Positions 1 through 5,827 of a DNA stretch of 10,533 nucleotides are shown in pieces. Position 1 is the stretch's first letter. The number at the start of each line of letters is the position of its first letter. The position numbers were made by a program, and so were the translations under genes. The notes beneath the pieces are model-generated. The model worked only from the letters and a program-made list of their open reading frames with translations. It ran no database searches and was not told the origin of the DNA. The DNA comes from Nitrospirota bacterium (GTDB lineage: Bacteria > Nitrospirota > Thermodesulfovibrionia > UBA6902 > BMS3Bbin08), in contig DAOVVO010000039.1 in assembly GCA_030637135.1 (NCBI GenBank), forward strand, positions 1 through 10,533. Reading direction: 5' to 3'.

Positions 1-1
1 A

Positions 2-301
2 GTAAGCCACCTTCCACATGTAGTTGCCTATGTTCTCATAAATACTATCATGGATTTCAATGAAAATATTCTTATCCATGGAGGCCGCGGTCTCAGAGAC
101 ATGACAAGGATAGCATTAAGCCCTTCAAACCTCTGGCGGGATATTTGCCGCTATAATAAAGAAAATATTATGAAAACCCTTGAACAGTTTTTATTGTCCG
201 TCGAAGAAGTAAAAAATCTTATCCAAAACTCAGATTGGGACAATCTGGAAAAGAAATTTCAAAAAGCACAAGCTGGCAGGCAAACCCTTGATTCACAATA
301 A
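2..301 (+). CDS. tyrA: Prephenate/arogenate dehydrogenase, C-terminal fragment (5' end outside window)
   Basis: This is the last ~99 residues of a TyrA-family dehydrogenase, which oxidatively decarboxylates prephenate or arogenate with NAD(P)+ on the way to tyrosine in the cytoplasm. The reading frame is open from base 2, so the true start lies upstream; the ATG at 50 is internal. The fragment opens with SHLPHVVAYVLINTI, the conserved SHLPH stretch of the helical dimerisation domain. It continues with GGRGLRDMTRIA and SPSNLWRDI, which match the TyrA pattern 'GGGxRDxTRIAxSxPxMWxDI'. The fragment ends in a charged helical tail with no ACT domain. It stops at TAA 299-301, 14 nt inside the next gene, aroA, so the two are probably co-transcribed and translationally coupled. 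Substrate preference (prephenate or arogenate) cannot be judged because the Rossmann half is missing. Confidence 0.9.
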   Translation, partial: VSHLPHVVAYVLINTIMDFNENILIHGGRGLRDMTRIALSPSNLWRDICRYNKENIMKTLEQFLLSVEEVKNLIQNSDWDNLEKKFQKAQAGRQTLDSQ

Positions 302-1571
302 TATAAAAAGTGCCAAATCTCTGAGCGGTGAAATAATCCCTCCACCTGATAAATCTATTTCCCACAGGGCAGTAATTATTTCGTGTCTTTCCGAAGGCAG
401 GAGCATCATCAGAAATTTTCTCCGCGCAGAGGATCCGGTGAGAACGCTCGATGCTTTCAGGCACATGGGCATTGATGTAGAGGATAACGGTAAAGATATT
501 ATTACACACGGTAAAGGTTTAAACGGTCTTAAAGAACCTCAAAATATAATAGATTGTGGGAATTCAGGCACTACCATGAGACTCTTGAGCGGGGTGCTTG
601 CAGGTCAATCATTTCCCGCTACACTCACGGGAGACGCCTCTTTAATGCGCAGACCCATGCAGAGAGCCATTTCCCCGCTTTCAGAAATGGGCGCTCTTAT
701 TACATCAAAAAAGGGTGGTTATCCGCCTCTCCACATTAAACCGGGTGAATTAAAACCGATTCATTACAAATCACCGTTAGCAAGCGCACAGGTTAAATCT
801 TCAATTCTGCTGGCCGGACTCTACTGCCACGGTGTCACATCAGTAACCGAACCTGAAAAATCAAGAGATCATACTGAGAGGATGTTAAAAACTGTGGGTG
901 TTAACATAGAAATAAAAGGACTCACAGTAAGCATTACCGGGAAAGCCCGTCTTAACCCTCTGGACATAACCATACCCGGAGATTTTTCTTCAGCTGCATT
1001 TTTTATCGTAGCTGGAACTATTGTTTATAATTCGAACGTAGTAATAAAAAATGTTGGAATAAATCCTACAAGAACAGGTTTAATAGATATCCTTAAAAGA
1101 ATGGGTGCTGACATAAGATTTGAAAACACAAGAGAGGTCTCAGGAGAACCAGTTGCAGACATATACATAAAAAGTGTCCATCTTACGGGTATAGAGCTCG
1201 GTGGCAATGAAATATTAAGAGCTCTCGATGAATTCCCCATCCTGTGTATTGCAGCATCAGTAGCCAGTGGAACAACAAAAATAAGAGGCGCAAGGGAACT
1301 GCGAGTAAAAGAGTCAGACCGAATAGCCTCGATGGCCAGAGCGTTAAAAAAAATGAATGTAGATGTTGAAGAGCTTGAAGACGGAATTATTATTAAAGGA
1401 GCTCAAAGGCTCTGGGCAACTTCTGTTAACAGTTACGGAGACCACAGAGTGGCAATGGCATTGACAATAGCAGGTCTTGTTAGTCAAGGGGAAATGAATA
1501 TCGAGAATACGGAATGTATTAATACATCTTTTCCTGAATTTTTTGACACATTAAATAAATTGAGAACTTAA
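288..1571 (+). CDS. aroA: 3-phosphoshikimate 1-carboxyvinyltransferase (EPSP synthase), class II-like
   Basis: This enzyme joins shikimate-3-phosphate and phosphoenolpyruvate to give EPSP, the sixth step of the shikimate pathway. The 427-aa length is normal. Motifs visible in order are DKSISHRAV (21-29), GNSGTTMRLLSG (91-102), LTGDASLMRRPM (113-124), SAQVKSS (166-172), PGDFSSAAFF (230-239), DEFPILCIAA (314-323), RELRVKESDRI (336-346) and YGDHRVAMA (383-391). SAQVK, RDHTE (193-197) and NPTR (259-262) are the motifs I associate with class II enzymes. The Gly in NSGTT sits where glyphosate-tolerant CP4 has Ala. The start is TTG 288: no ATG or GTG lies nearby, GGCAGG is 7 nt upstream, and the family's N-terminal K-x-A-x-x-L-x-G pattern begins seven residues in. 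It overlaps the tyrA end by 14 nt. Confidence 0.96.
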   Translation: MIHNNIKSAKSLSGEIIPPPDKSISHRAVIISCLSEGRSIIRNFLRAEDPVRTLDAFRHMGIDVEDNGKDIITHGKGLNGLKEPQNIIDCGNSGTTMRLLSGVLAGQSFPATLTGDASLMRRPMQRAISPLSEMGALITSKKGGYPPLHIKPGELKPIHYKSPLASAQVKSSILLAGLYCHGVTSVTEPEKSRDHTERMLKTVGVNIEIKGLTVSITGKARLNPLDITIPGDFSSAAFFIVAGTIVYNSNVVIKNVGINPTRTGLIDILKRMGADIRFENTREVSGEPVADIYIKSVHLTGIELGGNEILRALDEFPILCIAASVASGTTKIRGARELRVKESDRIASMARALKKMNVDVEELEDGIIIKGAQRLWATSVNSYGDHRVAMALTIAGLVSQGEMNIENTECINTSFPEFFDTLNKLRT

Positions 1572-1617
1572 TTTATTTTAGTCTTCACATTAAAAATCAG
1601 CACACATGGAGGTTTAA

Positions 1618-3660
1618 ATGGGTAATAGAATAATCCCGGTTCCACATGAAGAGCACAAAATATTTCCGCCTCCTGAGGAATTTTCAAAAAAAGCTCATGT
1701 TAAGAGTGAAACTGAATATTCAGAGATATACCGGAAATCAATTGAAGACCCTGAAGGTTTCTGGGCAGATATGGCTGAAAAAAATATCACCTGGTTTAAA
1801 AAGTGGGAAAAAGTGATGGACTGTGACTTTAGCAAGCCGGATATTAAATACTTTATCGGAGCACAACTAAATGTTTCCTATAATTGTCTCGATCGTCATC
1901 TGAAGACTTACAGAAAAAATAAGGCCGCGCTCATATGGGAGGGCGAAAATGGAGAGAACAAGACCTTTACTTACCAGGAACTTCACAGGCATGTATGCAG
2001 GTTTGCAAATCTGCTTAAAAAGTTAGGGGTTAAGAAAGGTGACAGGGTAGTTTTTTACTTACCCATGATTCCAGAACTTGCAATCGGATTGCTGGCATGC
2101 AGCAGGATTGGAGCAGTGCATAGTGTGGTATTCGGCGGATTCAGTGCCACAGCGCTGAGAGAAAGGATTAACGATTGCCAGGCAAAGGTCCTTGTAACGT
2201 GTGACGGCTCTTTCAGGGCTGGAAAGGTTATACCCCTCAAAAATAATGCAGATAGTGCACTGCTGGAAACTCCAACCGTAAAGCAGTGTCTTGTATTTAA
2301 CAGGACCGGCATCACTATAAAAATGACGGAAGGCAGGGATATTTTTGCTGAAAAAGCACTCGCTGATGAAAATATATCATCATGGTGTAAGCCGGAAGAA
2401 ATGGATGCAGAAGACCCTCTTTTTATTCTCTACACAAGTGGAAGCACAGGTAAGCCCAAAGGACTGCTTCATACAACTGCCGGGTACCTCCTTTATACAG
2501 CGGTTACATTTAAATACATATTCGATTATCACGAAGAGGATACCTTCTGGTGCACTGCAGACATAGGATGGATAACCGGGCATTCGTATATCGTCTACGG
2601 CCCTTTATGTAACGGTGCCACAAGCATAATGTTTGAAGGAGTGCCCACATATCCACATCCTGACAGATACTGGGAAATAGTAGAAAAATACAAGGTAAAT
2701 GTATTCTATACTGCCCCGACTGTCATTCGTTCACTCGCACGAGAAGGAGAAGCATGGACAAAAAAGAGGGACATCAGCAGCCTGAGGCTTCTGGGGTCTG
2801 TTGGTGAACCTATAAATCCAGAGGCATGGCTCTGGTATCATCATAATATAGGGAAAGAGCGCTGCCCGATAGTTGACACATGGTGGCAAACCGAAACAGG
2901 AGGGATATTAATATCGTCACTTCCTGGAGCAGTACCAATGAACCCGGGGGCTGCCGGAAGACCTTTTTTTGGAGTACAACCTGCGGTTATGAAGGCAGAT
3001 GGCTCGCCGGCAGGTGAAAATGAAGACGGCGCTTTAGTAATTAAAAACGCATGGCCGGGAATTACAAGAACCATATATGGCAACCCGAAACGCTATAAAG
3101 AGACATATTTCTCTCAGCATAAAGGGAATTATTTCAGCGGCGACGGAGCAAAAGTCGATAAAAACGGCGATTATCATTTGCTCGGACGTATAGATGATGT
3201 GATAAATGTATCAGGTCACAGACTTGGTACCGCTGAAATAGAGAGTTCTCTTGTCGTCCATCCAGCAGTGGCAGAAGCTGCCATAGTCGGCTTTCCACAC
3301 GAAATAAAAGGACAGGGCATATTTGCTTTTGTTATGTTGAACAGTGGTTTTCAAAGCAGTAAAGACCTGGAGAAGGAACTTGTTAAACAGACAAGAAAAG
3401 ATATAGGCCCTATTGCAAAACCAGATGCAATACAGTTTGTAGAAGGTCTTCCAAAGACAAGAAGCGGAAAAATCATGAGAAGAATTCTCAGAAAAATTGT
3501 TGAGGATAAAGCAGACGAAATAGGGGATATCACTACACTCGCGGACCCAACTGTAGTTGAAAAAATTATAGAGGGAAGAGAGGCTGTAAGCAGTAAGCAG
3601 CGGGAAAAGCGGGAAAAGCGGGAAACGATGGAAGGCGGGAAAAGGAAAGATAGTACCTAG
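1618..3660 (+). CDS. acs: Acetyl-CoA synthetase (AMP-forming)
   Basis: Acs activates acetate in two steps, acetyl-AMP then acetyl-CoA, and serves acetate assimilation. ANL-superfamily motifs are clear: YTSGSTGKPKG P-loop (272-282), DIGWITGHSY (315-324), DTWWQTETGG (420-429), the hinge region LLGRIDDVINVSGHR (521-535) and PKTRSGK (612-618). K618 is the lysine acetylated by Pat-type enzymes in characterised Acs. W423 aligns with the acetate-pocket Trp of Salmonella Acs, supporting acetate over longer acyl groups. GGAGG at ~1607-1611 supports the ATG. At 680 aa it is ~25 residues longer than usual: the normal end appears to be DPTVVEKIIEGREAV (643-657), after which the frame reads through repeat DNA into a Lys/Arg/Glu-rich tail. 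It lies 46 nt after aroA, within what is often an aroA-cmk junction, so it looks inserted. Whether it has its own promoter is unclear. Confidence 0.97.
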   Translation: MGNRIIPVPHEEHKIFPPPEEFSKKAHVKSETEYSEIYRKSIEDPEGFWADMAEKNITWFKKWEKVMDCDFSKPDIKYFIGAQLNVSYNCLDRHLKTYRKNKAALIWEGENGENKTFTYQELHRHVCRFANLLKKLGVKKGDRVVFYLPMIPELAIGLLACSRIGAVHSVVFGGFSATALRERINDCQAKVLVTCDGSFRAGKVIPLKNNADSALLETPTVKQCLVFNRTGITIKMTEGRDIFAEKALADENISSWCKPEEMDAEDPLFILYTSGSTGKPKGLLHTTAGYLLYTAVTFKYIFDYHEEDTFWCTADIGWITGHSYIVYGPLCNGATSIMFEGVPTYPHPDRYWEIVEKYKVNVFYTAPTVIRSLAREGEAWTKKRDISSLRLLGSVGEPINPEAWLWYHHNIGKERCPIVDTWWQTETGGILISSLPGAVPMNPGAAGRPFFGVQPAVMKADGSPAGENEDGALVIKNAWPGITRTIYGNPKRYKETYFSQHKGNYFSGDGAKVDKNGDYHLLGRIDDVINVSGHRLGTAEIESSLVVHPAVAEAAIVGFPHEIKGQGIFAFVMLNSGFQSSKDLEKELVKQTRKDIGPIAKPDAIQFVEGLPKTRSGKIMRRILRKIVEDKADEIGDITTLADPTVVEKIIEGREAVSSKQREKREKRETMEGGKRKDST

Positions 3661-3780
3661 GAAGCAGTAAGCAGGAAGAACTAGGCAACGGGAAACGCGG
3701 GAAACGATGTAAAGCGGGAAACAGAAAAGAGTAAGGAGTAAGCAGTAAATAAAAAACAGTAGGCAGCAAAAAATAAGCAG
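3585..3780 (+). repeat. Degenerate low-complexity repeat tract (GTAAGCAG and CGGGAAA units)
   Basis: This purine-rich tract is built from two short words, GTAAGCAG (about four full or near copies) and CGGGAAA followed by AG or CG (seven copies, at 3601, 3610, 3619, 3636, 3689, 3698 and 3715 within a base or so). The words form a larger imperfect tandem module of ~74 bp: CAGTAAGCAG, then CGGGAAA repeats, then GGGAAACGATG. It first appears around 3590-3660 and again around 3664-3740. A decayed third part (GTAAGCAGTAAA, GTAGGCAG, ATAAGCAG) follows to ~3780. The first module overlaps the 3' end of acs and supplies its last ~25 codons. On the opposite strand the tract stays open in several frames and gives spurious FPAFPA-type proteins. 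It probably belongs to a dispersed intergenic repeat family, but this window alone cannot show that. Confidence 0.85.
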
Positions 3781-3805
3781 AAAACAATAAAACAATAACC
3801 GGCAA

Positions 3806-3958
3806 ACCCCGTTAGAGATTTTATAATCTCTAAAGGTATACACCGACAGTGGCTTTTTACCCCATAAGATCTGTGGTCTCTTACAGGGTGAACCACTATC
3901 GGTTTTGAAAGATAATCGCTACACCACCGATTTCATCGGTGATTTTCTCTAACGGGGT
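3806..3958 (+). repeat. Inverted-repeat-bounded, multi-hairpin element (MITE-like or structured RNA)
   Basis: A 13-bp perfect inverted repeat bounds the element: ACCCCGTTAGAGA at 3806-3818 and TCTCTAACGGGGT at 3946-3958. Inside are three hairpins. The first is TTAGAGATT/AATCTCTAA (3812-3820 with 3825-3833), a 9-bp stem on a TTAT loop. The second is a long nested stem: ACCGACAGTGG with CCACTATCGGT (3842-3852 with 3893-3903, one mismatch), then ACCC/GGGT (3859-3862 with 3886-3889), then TAAGA/TCTTA (3865-3869 with 3879-3883) around a 9-nt loop. The third is CACCGA/TCGGTG (3925-3930 with 3936-3941). The left arm can pair either with its neighbour or with the distal arm, but not both. No protein is encoded and no transposase is nearby. 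It ends 12 nt before the Shine-Dalgarno of the 3981 gene. A non-autonomous mobile element and a cis-regulatory leader are both possible. Confidence 0.75.
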
Positions 3959-3980
3959 AAACACGAACAAGGAGGTGTTC

Positions 3981-4289
3981 ATGCTTTATATATCAATTTT
4001 TGATGCAAAAGAGAACGTCTCTATAGATGAGTTAAATAGAGAGAGAGAAGAATGGTATGAAAAAGGAAGAAATAAAATTTTTCAGAAAATGTGTCAACAG
4101 ATCGACAGATATGAGGTTGCAGGCAAATCACCAATGAGGATTGTATTTATCATTGAGACAAAAGACCCTCATGCCCTCAATATTCTGTCACATCACTTCG
4201 GCGACGGATGGACATCTGTGACCTACCCTGCTTTAAAAAGGGATATCTGTGAGGCATTAAAAGAAGACAGGAGTATCATTGGAGGATAA
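3981..4289 (+). CDS. Small hypothetical protein, 102 aa
   Basis: I do not firmly recognise this protein. ATG 3981 is chosen because GGAGGTG (3971-3977) precedes it at ideal spacing; an in-frame ATG at 3939 has no ribosome-binding site and lies inside the inverted-repeat element. The protein starts with a strand-like MLYISIFDA, followed by a charged helical stretch (14-45; ELNREREEWYEKG). A second predicted strand, RIVFIIETKDPHALNILS (53-70), leads to HHFGDGWTSVTYPAL (71-85). The pattern of strand, E-T-x-D-P and helix, then a second strand, recalls small ferredoxin-like or DUF3303-type proteins, but this resemblance is weak. It has no signal peptide, membrane segment or metal-binding cluster. 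It stands alone between two repeat-rich stretches, with no obvious functional partner. The strong ribosome-binding site and intact frame argue for a real, translated gene. Confidence 0.75.
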   Translation: MLYISIFDAKENVSIDELNREREEWYEKGRNKIFQKMCQQIDRYEVAGKSPMRIVFIIETKDPHALNILSHHFGDGWTSVTYPALKRDICEALKEDRSIIGG

Positions 4290-4330
4290 TAACTAATCAT
4301 TTTGATACGTTCGGCGGCATAGTTCGATAA

Positions 4331-4377
4331 ATCCGCCTCAGGTGGATAAACTCACTATCCTGAGTGAAATCGAAGGA
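4331..4377 (+). repeat. Two adjacent small palindromes, REP-like
   Basis: ATCCGCC/GGTGGAT (4331-4337 with 4341-4347, one G-T pair) forms a 7-bp hairpin with a TCA loop. Next comes TCACT/AGTGA (4352-4356 with 4363-4367). The sequence TCCTGAGTGAAATCGAAGGA at 4358-4377 closely resembles the 'CCTGAGCGAAGTCGAAGG' short dispersed repeat that I recall from intergenic regions of many environmental bacteria. It encodes no protein and has no U-tract, so it is not a canonical terminator. Confidence 0.55.
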
Positions 4378-4383
4378 CACAAA

Positions 4384-4403
4384 CCCTACCCTTTAGGGTA
4401 GGG
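4384..4403 (+). repeat. Perfect GC-rich palindrome (8-9 bp arms)
   Basis: CCCTACCC at 4384-4391 and GGGTAGGG at 4396-4403 form a perfect 8-bp stem on a TTTA loop, or 9 bp with a 2-nt loop. It lies 94 nt after the small-protein stop and is followed by AAAATAC. It therefore lacks the U-run of an intrinsic terminator on the + strand, and on the minus strand it is followed only by TTTG. It could still cause pausing or protect a 3' end, or be one unit of the surrounding palindrome cluster. Confidence 0.6.
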
Positions 4404-4429
4404 AAAATACAGGTGCCGCTCAGTATGGC

Positions 4430-4480
4430 TTCGACTGAGCTCAGCCGAATGTCCAACCCTGAGCTCAGTCGAATGGGTTG
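4430..4480 (+). repeat. Paired CTGAGCTCAG palindromic repeats upstream of cmk
   Basis: There are two direct copies of CTGAGCTCAG(C/T)CGAATG, at 4435-4451 and 4459-4475, 24 nt apart and differing at one base. The first is part of a near-perfect palindrome, TTCGACTGAGCTCAGCCGAA (4430-4449). The second is enclosed by CAACCC/GGGTTG (4454-4459 with 4475-4480), giving a second hairpin. The core resembles the 'TTCGACTGAGCTCAGTCGAA'-type short repeats common between genes in many environmental genomes. The last arm ends 22 nt before the cmk start. Confidence 0.65.
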
Positions 4481-4502
4481 ATTATGATATTCTGATTTAA
4501 TA

Positions 4503-5153
4503 ATGAAAGACATAATCACCATAGATGGTCCTTCAGGGGCCGGGAAAAGCACTGTATCTAAACTGCTTGCACAAAAGCTTGGTTACAAATATCTCGATAC
4601 AGGCGCCCTTTACAGGGCAGTTGCATGGAAGATAAAGGAAGAAAACGGAGACCCTGAAGATGAAAAAACCCTGGATCATATTATTGAGAATATCAAAATA
4701 ACCCTTAATGATGATAGAGTCATGGTAAACGGAATGGATGTCACATCGAAGATACGAACTCCAGAGATAGGGGAATTGAGCTCTCAGGTCTCCGCTCTCC
4801 CCATTGCGAGAGAGTTCCTCTACACAATACAGAAAGAAATTGGGCTCAAAGGGAATATAGTTATCGAGGGCAGGGATATTGGTAGTGCTATTTTCCCGGA
4901 GGCAAAACATAAATTTTTTCTTGACGCCAGTGCTGAGGAAAGAGGCAGGAGAAGGTTAAAAGAACTAAAACAAAGAAACCTTGAAACAAATTTAGAAACC
5001 ACCATTGAGGATATAAAAACAAGAGATAAACGTGACTCAACAAGACAGGCTTCCCCGCTTAAAAGAACAAAAGATATGAATTATATAGATACTACCACTC
5101 TTACGTTAGAAGAGGTTGTAACAAAAATAATGGAGGCGTTGAAAACGCCTTGA
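4503..5153 (+). CDS. cmk: (d)CMP kinase (cytidylate kinase)
   Basis: Cmk phosphorylates CMP and dCMP with ATP to the diphosphates, recycling CMP from lipid and RNA turnover. The 216-aa length fits the short bacterial form. Visible motifs are the Walker A loop GPSGAGKS (9-16), YLDTGALYRAVAW (30-42) for nucleotide positioning, the CMP-binding region around TPEIGELSSQVSALP (86-100), IEGRDIG (121-127) and the lid TRDKRDSTR (173-181), ending in the usual YIDTT strand near 194-198. No clear Shine-Dalgarno precedes ATG 4503: the 22 nt before it are AT-rich and follow a palindrome pair, so initiation may be weak or structure-dependent. The gene ends in a 4-nt TTGA overlap with plsC. cmk next to ispH-rpsA is a long-conserved arrangement. 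It starts the compact operon that runs to 9398. Confidence 0.96.
   Translation: MKDIITIDGPSGAGKSTVSKLLAQKLGYKYLDTGALYRAVAWKIKEENGDPEDEKTLDHIIENIKITLNDDRVMVNGMDVTSKIRTPEIGELSSQVSALPIAREFLYTIQKEIGLKGNIVIEGRDIGSAIFPEAKHKFFLDASAEERGRRRLKELKQRNLETNLETTIEDIKTRDKRDSTRQASPLKRTKDMNYIDTTTLTLEEVVTKIMEALKTP
5132..5149 (+). promoter_or_regulatory. Shine-Dalgarno plus hairpin deciding the plsC TTG start
   Basis: GGAGG (5132-5136) lies 13 nt before TTG 5150, which is too far for efficient initiation in linear form. GGCGTT (5135-5140) and AACGCC (5144-5149) form a perfect 6-bp stem with a GAA loop, ending exactly at the TTG. Folding the stem would shorten the effective gap but would also tie up the last two G bases of the Shine-Dalgarno. 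The site lies inside the end of cmk, so ribosomes finishing cmk would melt it. This is seen in the sequence; the regulatory effect is inferred. Confidence 0.45.
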
Positions 5154-5827
5154 CATCAACAGGCACATTGCAAGATAATTCTCCTAAGAAAAAAAGAGAG
5201 TTTTCTAACTCGATTCACCGTTTTATTACCTTTATTATAAGATTAATATGCCATATTAACGGTGGTCTGAATGTTATAGGAAAAGAGAACATACCGGAAG
5301 AAGGGGGGGTCATTATAGCATCAAATCACGTAAGTTATTTAGACCCTCTGCTGCTCGGGGCTGTTATACCAAGAATGAGTACTTTTATGGCTCGAAAAGG
5401 GCTTTTTCATATCCCCGTGCTCGGCTGGTTTATTAAGCACTACGCGTTCCCTGTTGATAGAGAAAAAACGCTTCCATCTACTATTAAAAACGCGGTAACG
5501 AGAGTTAAAAGAGGCAAACTACTTATCATTTTTCCTGAGGGGAGAAGAAGTGAGACAGGGAGTCTCATGGAAGGCAAACGAGGTGTCGGGATGATAGCCA
5601 GTCTCGGTAAAGTTCCCGTAATCCCGGCTCTCATTATAGACTCTGATAAGGCACTGCCTTGCGGAGCACGATGGCTCAAAAGAGCCAAAATCTCGGTAAT
5701 ATTTGGTAACCCTCTCGACGTTTCCAATCAAGAGGGAAAGGGTCATTATCTCCATGAAACTGTAACTAAAAATATCATGTACTCAATTGGAGAACTCAAA
5801 AAACGTTATGAAGATATTAGTGGCTAA
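5150..5827 (+). CDS. plsC: 1-acyl-sn-glycerol-3-phosphate acyltransferase
   Basis: This enzyme acylates lysophosphatidic acid to phosphatidic acid at the membrane, the precursor of phospholipids. The 225-aa protein has a short basic N-terminus and a hydrophobic anchoring stretch, FITFIIRLICHI (25-36). The acyltransferase blocks follow: NHVSYLDP (59-66) with catalytic H60 and D65 (HX4D), ARKGLFHIPVLGWF (81-94), VDREK (102-106), FPEGRRS (128-134) and VIPALI (157-162). The start is TTG 5150, overlapping the cmk stop (TTGA). GGAGG lies 13 nt upstream across a hairpin; a second TTG at 5168 is an alternative that loses only six residues. The 3' end overlaps ispH by 20 nt. Its place between cmk and ispH is typical of this operon. 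Family assignment is secure, but the acyl donor (acyl-CoA or acyl-ACP) is not shown by sequence. Confidence 0.92.
   Translation: MTSTGTLQDNSPKKKREFSNSIHRFITFIIRLICHINGGLNVIGKENIPEEGGVIIASNHVSYLDPLLLGAVIPRMSTFMARKGLFHIPVLGWFIKHYAFPVDREKTLPSTIKNAVTRVKRGKLLIIFPEGRRSETGSLMEGKRGVGMIASLGKVPVIPALIIDSDKALPCGARWLKRAKISVIFGNPLDVSNQEGKGHYLHETVTKNIMYSIGELKKRYEDISG

Noticed and set aside
50..301. ATG at 50 as the start of a separate 83-aa protein
   Set aside because: The frame is open upstream to the window edge and encodes the conserved TyrA motif SHLPH before this Met.
1543..1572. TTGACA at 1543-1548 as the -35 of an acs promoter
   Set aside because: The -35 is perfect, but no good -10 lies 16-18 nt on (only CTTAAT), and it is inside the aroA coding sequence (F-D-T-L).
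3585..3780. CRISPR array
   Set aside because: The repeat words are 7-11 nt, imperfect and irregularly spaced, with no constant-length unique spacers and no cas genes.
3211..3896. Several minus-strand open frames of 70-210 codons over the acs end and the repeat tract, rich in Phe, Pro, Leu and Tyr
   Set aside because: They are antisense to acs and to the purine-rich repeats, whose complement gives FPAFPA-type strings open in several frames. None has a ribosome-binding site or a family signature.
3939..3980. Upstream ATG 3939 for the small 102-aa gene
   Set aside because: It lies inside the inverted-repeat arm and has no ribosome-binding site, while ATG 3981 has GGAGGTG at good spacing.
4533..4910. 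Minus-strand 125-codon frame over cmk
   Set aside because: It is a shadow of cmk on the other strand, with no recognisable domain and no Shine-Dalgarno.
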